NCBI RefSeq assembly: GCF_027409185.1
Contig: NC_084462.1
Coordinates: 180,968,071 to 181,032,070 of the forward strand
Reading direction: 5' to 3'
Source: Cynocephalus volans
Lineage: Eukaryota; Chordata; Mammalia; Dermoptera; Cynocephalidae
Length of the DNA: 64,000 nt
The notes under the pieces were generated by a model that saw nothing but the letters and a program-made list of their open reading frames with translations, did not search any database and was not told the origin of the DNA. This document shows, piece after piece, positions 56,993 to 64,000 of the stretch (position 1 is the stretch's first letter; each line of letters starts with the position of its first letter). The position numbers and the translations under genes are program-made.

Positions 56993-57361
56993 TCCCTTGC
57001 TGTGTTTTGTCCCCTCCAAAGCTCATGCTGGAGCTTCACCCCCAGTATGGTATTTGAAAGGTGGGGCCTTTAAGAGGAGATTGGATCATGAGGTCTGTGC
57101 CCTCATGAATGAATTAGTGGGTTAATGGTTTGCTGGGTTATCAGGGAGTAGACTGGGGGCTTTATAAGGAGAGGAAGAAAACACTCTTCCCCCTCATCAC
57201 CGTGCAGTTCCCTGTGTTGCCACGGGACTCTGCAGAGAATCCCCACCAAGAAGGACCTCACCAGATGTGCCCTTTATTTCAGTGTGTGAAATAAATTTCA
57301 TTTTCTTACAAATTACCCAGTTTTAGGTATTCTGCTATAAGCAACAGAAAACTGATTAATA
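56993..57361 (+). mobile_element. MST-like MaLR solo LTR
   Basis: The order is TGTGTTTTGTCCCCTCCAAAG, AGGTGGGGCCTTTAAGAGG, CTTTATAAGGAGAGGAAG, GTGAAATAAATTTCATTTTC, TTACAAATTACCCAG, AAAACTGATTAATAC. This follows the THE1/MST layout, including the AATAAA at the 3' side. Confidence 0.8.
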
Positions 57362-58706
57362 CGCCCCTGAAGATTCTGACTCCCCAGTCCCCAGAGCCCT
57401 CAGAGCCTGCAGAGTTGGCCCCCCTCCCCCCGTCCCTGGAGAAAGAGCCGACACTCCCCTGTGCCAGAAGACAATGCACAGGGCTGCTCGCTCAAGGTAG
57501 CACATGCCCCTTCAGGACCTGCTCCACCTGCCCCCGGCCGCTGGGCCTATGATGAGGGTTAGGCCCCAACATAACCCAGCTGGGGACAGGCCTAATAAGG
57601 TAGGTCAGAGTCTATACCCCGAAGGAGCCTCAGGGCCCAGCCTACACCTACTGGCAGAAGCCAGGGGAGCACACACAGGACTCCTGTCTGATCACAGCCA
57701 TGTGACATAGAACTGGCTGGGAGGGTTTATTAACACAGTAGCACTCTCCTGAGATACAGGATTTAATGCCTGGCAATGCCCAAGGAAATGGTGCAGACTC
57801 ACTCCCGGGTGGCTCCTGGGAGCCTTGAACACTGATAGAAGCTGAAATGCAGGACTGCCAGCAGACGGTAAGGAAGGGACACAAAGTCTTGAGGAAGTGA
57901 ACATGCTGCAGTGGACACATTGTGTCAGGCCCAAAGACCACCAGATGACCATGTTGCATCTACTGAGATCTGAGGGGCACCAGCGTCACTACAGCATTGG
58001 GTGGAGCCTCTCGCCTGGAGGCGGGGGCTGATGGCAGGCCCGGCCTCCAGGCAAGAAACATGGCTCTTGCAGCAATGGGCGTGGTAGGACCACACAGTAA
58101 AGGCCAGGTGGCGGCACCACCCACCAGGAGCTGGGGCTTTGCCATCATCACAACAATTGGCAAGGTTGTGGGGCAGCCACAGAAGCCTGACCGAAGAGAG
58201 TTATGACCTGAGGGCCAGAGCAGACAGAGAGGACAAGGACATGCCTCAGTCTGGCAACAGAAGAAATCAAGTATAGATGAGCCAAAGGCTGAGGGAGGGC
58301 ACGGTAAGAAAAGGTCACAATCCTCGTCCAATTCCCAGACCTAAGTCAAGCCCTAGACCCCGAATCCATTGACTGAAGAGGTGGGTGTGCCCCAAAAAGG
58401 GAGGACCCCACAATATCATAGCAGGTATATATGGTCAGATTTTCCCCAGTTCTTCCCCAAAAGGGACCTACAGCCATTTAGTCAGCTAATAATGCAATGA
58501 CTAATAATGCTAATAACTCAAACATTTTGAGGTCTGTTGGATGCAGGGCCTGCACTAACTTTGGTACCAGATGTGAAGCACCACCGTGACCCCTGCTAGA
58601 GGGGGGCTTGCAGAAGCCAGGTAATAAGTGGAGTCCTGTCCAAGGCCTGCCCTGCCGTGAAGCCGCTGGGTCCACAGACCTACCAAGAAGTGATGTCTTT
58701 GAACCC

Positions 58707-59105
58707 TGTATTAGTCCATTTCGTATTGCTTTTATAAAGAAAATGAAATTTATTGCTTACAGTTTCTGAGGCTGGGAAGTCCAAAGTCCATCTGGTGGTG
58801 GTGACAGTGACTCAGGGGTCTCACATTGCGAGATGGTGGAAGCAGAGAGAGCAGAGAGCAGAGACAGACTCTCCTCCTCTTTTAAAACCCTCAGAACCAC
58901 ACACCTGACCACCATTTTTAATCCATTCACTACTTCGTGGTCCTACAATCCCATCACCTCTTCAAGGCCCCACCTTACAATTACCATAATAAGATTTCCC
59001 ATACTCTTAACAGTCACAGTGGGGGCTAAGTTCCTAATACGTAAAACTTGGGGGACACAACTCAAGCTTCAGGGAGTTTGTGGGGACATAATTCAATCTA
59101 CTACA
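58707..59105 (-). mobile_element. MaLR solo LTR inserted in the ERVL relic, with perfect 5-base duplication
   Basis: It starts TGTATTAGTCCATTTCG and ends ATTCAATCTACTACA on the plus strand, giving inverted TGTA/TACA ends over 399 bases. AACCC stands on both sides (58702-58706 and 59106-59110). The host pol sequence continues across it. Confidence 0.92.
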
Positions 59106-60984
59106 AACCCCAAACCAGTAGTCGGAACTGGCCTACTTCGCAATTGGTGCAATTCCCACACTGGGTCCTTGGTCTGTGGGATAAGAACTACCAGAGTGGG
59201 GACAGCCAAATGGAAGCCTTTGAAACTAACCCCTCTTTGGCCAGCATAATAAATCAGAAACAATAGCACATCCCAGGAAAGGGAGGAGACAGAAGTTAGT
59301 GCCACCTTTAAGACCAAGGATGCAGGGGTTTTGGTCTCCATCGTGTCTCTGTTTTACCTGCTAATCTGGCCCATGCAGAAACCTAAAAGATCCTGAGATC
59401 CTGGAGGACAATGTAAACTCCCACAACATGTAAGGAGTAGCCTGGATCATATCGCTGAACTGGAGGTGGTTTCTTTGCTAGAGCAGACTGACATGGCCTC
59501 ACAGATGTGCTATGCAGCCATTGATTTGCAAGTGCATTCTTTTCTATCCCAGTCAAAAGGAGGAGCAGAAATAGAACAATATACATTTACCGTTCCCCCA
59601 GGGCTGTGCTAAGTCTTCAGTCCTCTCATTGTGTAGGCAGAAGCGTCTGAACTGTCTTGCCTTCCCACAGAAAATGGGCAATGATCAGTTCCATCAACGA
59701 CATCGTGTTGGTTGGGCCAGGTAAGCAGAAAGAAGCCAGGTCACCAAAGGCCGTGGTAAGATATGTACACTACCGAGGGTGGGAGGAAAACCCTGTGAAG
59801 TCTCAGGACCTGGCATAACCTTCATAGGGCGGTAGTGGTCAGATACATTGTGGGACGTGGCACCAAGTTAAAAGACAGGTTCATGCAGCTTCCGCTCCTG
59901 CCAGAGCTGATGGGCTCAGGCTGTAGGAGCAGAACAGCCCACGCGCCTGCCAAGGCTGCTCCAGCCCACGTCCTGGATCAAGCAAAAGGCTGCCAGCCTG
60001 GGGCGGGGCCCAGATCAGGGCAGGGCTCTGCAGCATGTCCAGGCTGTGGTGTGAGCAGCCCCGTGGATTGGGTAGAGGATCAAGCAGACTCTTTTGGGGT
60101 GGAGGTATCTGCTGCAGGAAAGCATGTCATTGGAGCTGTTGGTCAGCTGCAGGGGGACAATCACAACAGAAGCCCCGGACTCCTGGAGCACACTCACGTC
60201 ATTTGCAACAGGGAATTATGCTTTTTGAGAAACAACCCCTGAAGTGCCATTGGGCCCTAACAGAGACAGAAGGTCTGACCACAGTGCACCGAGTGGGCCT
60301 GCAGCTCCCACTGCCCATCGTGAGCTGTAGCAGACCCAGCAAGTCGTAAGACGGAGCAGGCCGAGCTCGTGTTCAGACACCATGTAAAAGTGGTATGTCC
60401 AGGATCAAACAGGCAAGACCTGAAGGCTCAAGCTGCGTGAGCCCATATCCACAGCTCCCACCGTGCTGTCCCAGCACCCCTCCGTCTGCTCAGGGACACC
60501 TGAATGTGTTCTGCAAATGGGCCGGTTCAGCGTGTGAACGCAGCCCAAACAGATGACAGCCACCCTGCGTGCTCATTCGGGGGGCCCTGGAAGCCAGCGG
60601 TGACGTATGAAGCTCTCCCAATGGGCAGAGCTTCAGGGGCTCGTCTATTTTGTGTGGAAAGATAAGAGCCCTGAAGAACTAAGGCCTCTTGGCAAGATGA
60701 CATCATCTCTTGACTCAGCCAGCTTCTGTCACTGGCCACCCCAGACCCGGCACAGTGGGCATGTGAATGAAGTGGCCATGGTGGCCAAAATGTAGGGTAC
60801 GTATGGGTCCAAAGCATGAACTCCCACTTATAAAACCTGACCAATCTACTGCCACCACTGAATGTTCAACTTGGCAGCCATGGAGACCGTTACTGACCAC
60901 TGTGACCATGGCACCATGCTTAGAGGAAACCAGCCAGCCGCTTAGAGGCACCTTGACCACACTGGGCCACTTCCATCCTAGAAG

Positions 60985-61327
60985 AGCGCTATGGAATCAA
61001 TATTGGTGTCCCTGCTAAATTCATATGTGGAAATTCTGACCCCCAAGGTGTGATCGTATTAGGAGGTGAGGCCTTTGGGAGGTGATTAGGTCCTGAGGGC
61101 AGAGCCTTCATGAATGAGACAGAGGCCCCAGAGAGGTCCCTGTCACCTCTGCCATGTGAAGACACAGTGAGAAGACGGCCGTCTGTGAGGAAGCAGCCCT
61201 CACCGGACCCTGAATCTGCCAGCGCCTTGGTCCTGGACGCTCGGCCTCCAGGTGTGTGAGAAGTCAGCTTCTGTTGTTCACGAGCCACCCAGTGTGCAGC
61301 GGTTTGTTACAGCAGCCCGCTTGGACG
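60985..61327 (+). mobile_element. MLT1-like LTR inserted in the ERVL relic
   Basis: GTGTCCCTGCTAAATTCATATG, GGAGGTGAGGCCTTTGGGAGG, AAGACGGCCGTCTGTGAGG, ATCTGCCAGCGCCTTGG and GAGCCACCCAGTGTGC follow the MLT1A-type order. Pol-like sequence lies on both sides. Confidence 0.85.
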
Positions 61328-61600
61328 AAGACCAAGGGTCAGCTATGGGTTCTCATGAGAACAGGCAGCTGTTGGGTACGGGTCTGAGAGGCCTCTCTTG
61401 CCCTCGGGCCTGCGTCAGTGCCACTATCCAAGGGCTTGCGGAGTGTCTGACCTGCCAGCGAGGGATCCCACATCACAGCACATCAGACCAGGGGACCACT
61501 TCACAGCAGAGTTGCAGGAGAGGGCCCAGCACACTGGGGTCCACAGGGCCCCCCACGACACACACCACGCAGAAACTGCCTGCTGAAAGCACCGGGAACA

Positions 61601-64000
61601 GCAGCCCAGGTCAGGTCCATCAGGACGGGGTTCCTCCAGCCTGCAGTGGGTGCATGGTGTCTGCCCTTCACAGGGCGCTGCGTGCCAGCCAGGAACAAGC
61701 ACACGGGTCCAGGAGCCAGGAGATGGAGCAGGAGGAGCCACTCACCCTCCCCAGTGGCCCACAGGGAGCTCTGCTTCCCCTTCCCACACCTCAGGCTCTG
61801 CAGGGTCAGATCCTCACTCCCCAAAGGGACATGGAAAGAGTCCCACTGAACTATAGGCTGCGGCTGCCACCTGGGCAGCTCGGCCCCTCGTGTCCATAGT
61901 GACCCATGGTGACCCAGCAGGTGAGGAGAATGGTCTGTGCAGGGCCATTGCCTCTGATCAACAGGCCGGGTGAGGGCTGCCGTTACACAAGGGGTCGGAA
62001 AGAACACCGTGGAGTCAGGTGAGGCACGTGGGCACCCGCCTGGTCCTTCCCTGCCCACCTGCAACTCTAAATGAACAAGAATGACAAGGCTGGCCTGTGA
62101 AAGGCACGATGACTGGGCCTCAGGCCCCGGGGGAAAGAAGGTCTGAGTCACACCCCCGGGCTGGGCCCTGGGAGCTGGCAGAACTGGCAGCACGGGGTGA
62201 GGGGGTCTCGAGTGCACGGTGGCAGAGGGAGAACGGGGGTGTTGGTGTTGGCCCCGCAGCCAGCTGCACTGTCAGGGGCTTTAATGTCTCCAACTGACTG
62301 TCCTCCTCAGGCACTGTGGGGCCTGTCACAGCAAGCCCAAGCTCCGGTTCCTTGTCAGCTTCAGACAAGCCTCCTGAGCTATCTGAGCTTTCAGGTGACA
62401 TGACTGGGACCAGCCCCAGGAGGGGGATGCATGGGGAGGCAGCAGGATGCACAGGCAGCCACAAGGGACAACGGTGGCATGGCCAGGCTGGAGGCAGGAG
62501 GAAGAAGCAGGGGTCAAGGGCAGGGACTGGACGAGGAGGGAGGGGAGACGGGGACATCAAGTGTTTAGCCCGGCCTGCAGTGGTGCCATTGACCGAGGCA
62601 GGGAACAGTGCGTGGAGCAGGCTGGGGCCACTGATGGGCTCGCCCGGGGCTGCAGCATTTGAGGTTGTCATGGGTCTTCCAGGTGTAGACAATCCGGAGC
62701 ACGTGTGATTTGGCTGCTGAGGGCGGGTTAGAGCGGTGGGAGGGTGACGTATGAGAGCCGTGGTTGTGGCCAGGCCCTCCCGAGGACAAGTGTCAGAGGA
62801 AGGACAGAGCCCCAAAGGACTACAGCATTTCCAGCCAAGGCTGGAAAGGATTCCTTTTCCTGCCAGGCCCTGACTGATGGACATAAGACACAGGCCACAC
62901 TCAAAGACCCTTCACCCCGCCTCAGTCATTTGACATGCAATTGTAGAGCACCAACTGTGTGCCACATGCCTCAGCCTTGATGTTTTCATGGAGAAGCCCC
63001 TTCAGGGGTCAAAGACGCTGTGTCATGACTCATCTCCCAGCACTGTGGGTCCCCAGTGTTATCTGAGAGGAGTAGGATCCTATTTCTGAGAACATGGCCC
63101 AACATTCTATAGTATTTGAACCCAAAAAGGACAAAATACAGTCAGCAAGGGAAGAAGCTGGAGAGTGGGGCTCAGGGCTGGCTCTGTGACTCCCCATCCA
63201 CAATCCAAGCCAGCCCTCAACCCGCAGCTGTTCTCAGTCCACGTCCTGCACGCAGGCTTCTGCGCCTTCCTCCAGGGGTCCAGCTTGTCAGCAGATCTGA
63301 AAGCAGCTCATGGTGGCCCCTTCAGTGAGTTTAAAGTCAGAGGCAAGAGCTCAGATGCCCACACTCCCACCCTGAGGGCAGAAGCCAGAACACAGCCCCC
63401 TTTTCTCCTCCTTTAAACCGCAGCTCCAGGATCTTTCGTGTTCACAGACACACTGAGATCTTTTGGAGATGGAAGAGGGGATTGCCTACCCTTGCCGGCT
63501 CTCCAGCACCATCAAACAAGACATTGATGAGGGAGAACATTTACAAACACCAGAGCATCCCGGGCCTTTCTATAGAGTTTGGATCGCCTCCCTTTCAGGA
63601 TCCCAGAAGCCCAGAGAGAGGCAGAATCCTGACCACTAGCCCAGAAAGAGCATGTTCAAGGGCATCACAGGTGAGGCCCTCACCTAGAGGTAGAAATCTA
63701 CCTCGGGGCATTTGCTGGGGAAGGAGGTCATTTGGAAGCTTGAGTGGGGGAGCCCATCCATGGGGGAGCACCCCCCTTCCCTCATGAGAGGAGGCGTCTG
63801 GAGTGGGGACTAGGAAAGCAATGGAGCAACACTGTTTCTGCATGTCCCCTGCGGTGTGCTGGGAGCCCCGGCAAGCCCCCACAGGGCATTCTCTCCAGCG
63901 GGGTGGAGGAAGCTAAGGCTCACTCTGCTCCTGTGACCAGGAGCCTCTCTGGGTCGAATCCCTGGTTCCATTCCTAAGTGCTGCAAATGCCCACAATGGA
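61601..64000. other. Intergenic, nothing recognised
   Basis: GC-rich DNA to the window end. A possible old repeat scrap (GAGCACCAACTGTGTGCCAC) is near 62947. Long open frames on both strands at 61.3-62.9 kb overlap one another and match no family. Confidence 0.45.

Larger units (their letters stand above)
57365..61600 (+). mobile_element. Decayed ERVL internal region (gag/pro/pol relic) with two nested LTRs
   Basis: Recognisable ERVL-type pol lies in the plus orientation. A protease-like stretch is near 58530-58600, RT-connected sequence runs from about 59200, and RT/RNase H-like sequence covers about 59650-60450. An integrase zinc-binding Cys-x-x-Cys remnant is near 61445. Gag-like sequence may begin near 57365. 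Every part contains stop codons and frameshifts, so no enzyme can be made. A MaLR LTR sits in antisense at 58707-59105 and an MLT1-like LTR in sense at about 60985-61327. No ERVL LTRs are recognised at the ends. The assignment comes from recall of the family, with approximate limits. Confidence 0.75.

Noticed and set aside
61252..62217. Long frames on both strands after the ERVL relic
   Set aside because: The plus frame joins an LTR end to an integrase remnant and unrelated DNA. The minus frame overlaps it without any family match.
1..64000. CRISPR arrays, operons, bacterial genes or tRNA/rRNA genes
   Set aside because: No regularly spaced direct repeats with unique spacers, no ribosome-binding-site-driven gene strings, and no cloverleaf or rRNA signature. 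The DNA is plainly mammalian.

Overview
The window is nuclear DNA of a placental mammal centred on the imprinted DIO3 locus, the distal end of the DLK1-DIO3 domain. Three anchors support this: a complete single-exon type 3 iodothyronine deiodinase gene with an in-frame selenocysteine TGA and a foldable SECIS element; a minus-strand miR-1247 precursor about 1.1 kb upstream, as in human; and a large CpG island covering both. The rest is an intergenic background of mammalian repeats: MaLR and ERVL LTR elements, L1 and L2 fragments, MIR copies and microsatellites. I see no Alu, B1/B2 or other young SINE, and the deiodinase differs from the human protein as I remember it at about eight positions. 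It is therefore probably not an Alu-bearing primate or a rodent. I cannot name the species.

Layout. Positions 1-25,900 lie upstream and hold no recognisable gene, only LTRs, L1/L2/MIR fragments, a 0.9-kb GGAT minisatellite (16.9-17.8 kb) and a MaLR provirus (18.1-20.0 kb). Positions 25.95-29.2 kb should hold the antisense non-coding DIO3OS transcript, with miR-1247 near its 5' end and a good minus-strand polyadenylation site at 25.96-25.98 kb. DIO3 occupies about 30.15-32.08 kb, from GC, CCAAT and TATA boxes through the coding sequence and SECIS to an AATAAA. A second CpG-rich block (32.2-33.8 kb) follows and no gene I know explains it. Positions 34-64 kb are again gene-free: an L1 with a possible 3' transduction inside an older LTR (37.6-39.5 kb), a second and nearly complete MaLR provirus (43.65-45.95 kb), an isolated LTR with its own poly(A) signal (46.3-47.2 kb), and a decayed ERVL internal region broken by two later LTR insertions (57.4-61.6 kb).

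How the parts work together. DIO3 inactivates thyroid hormone by inner-ring deiodination. DIO3OS and miR-1247 run divergently from the same CpG-island region, and in mammals the whole domain is under parent-of-origin control. The only protein-coding gene I can support in 64 kb is DIO3; the other long open frames are products of GC-rich or tandem-repeat sequence.
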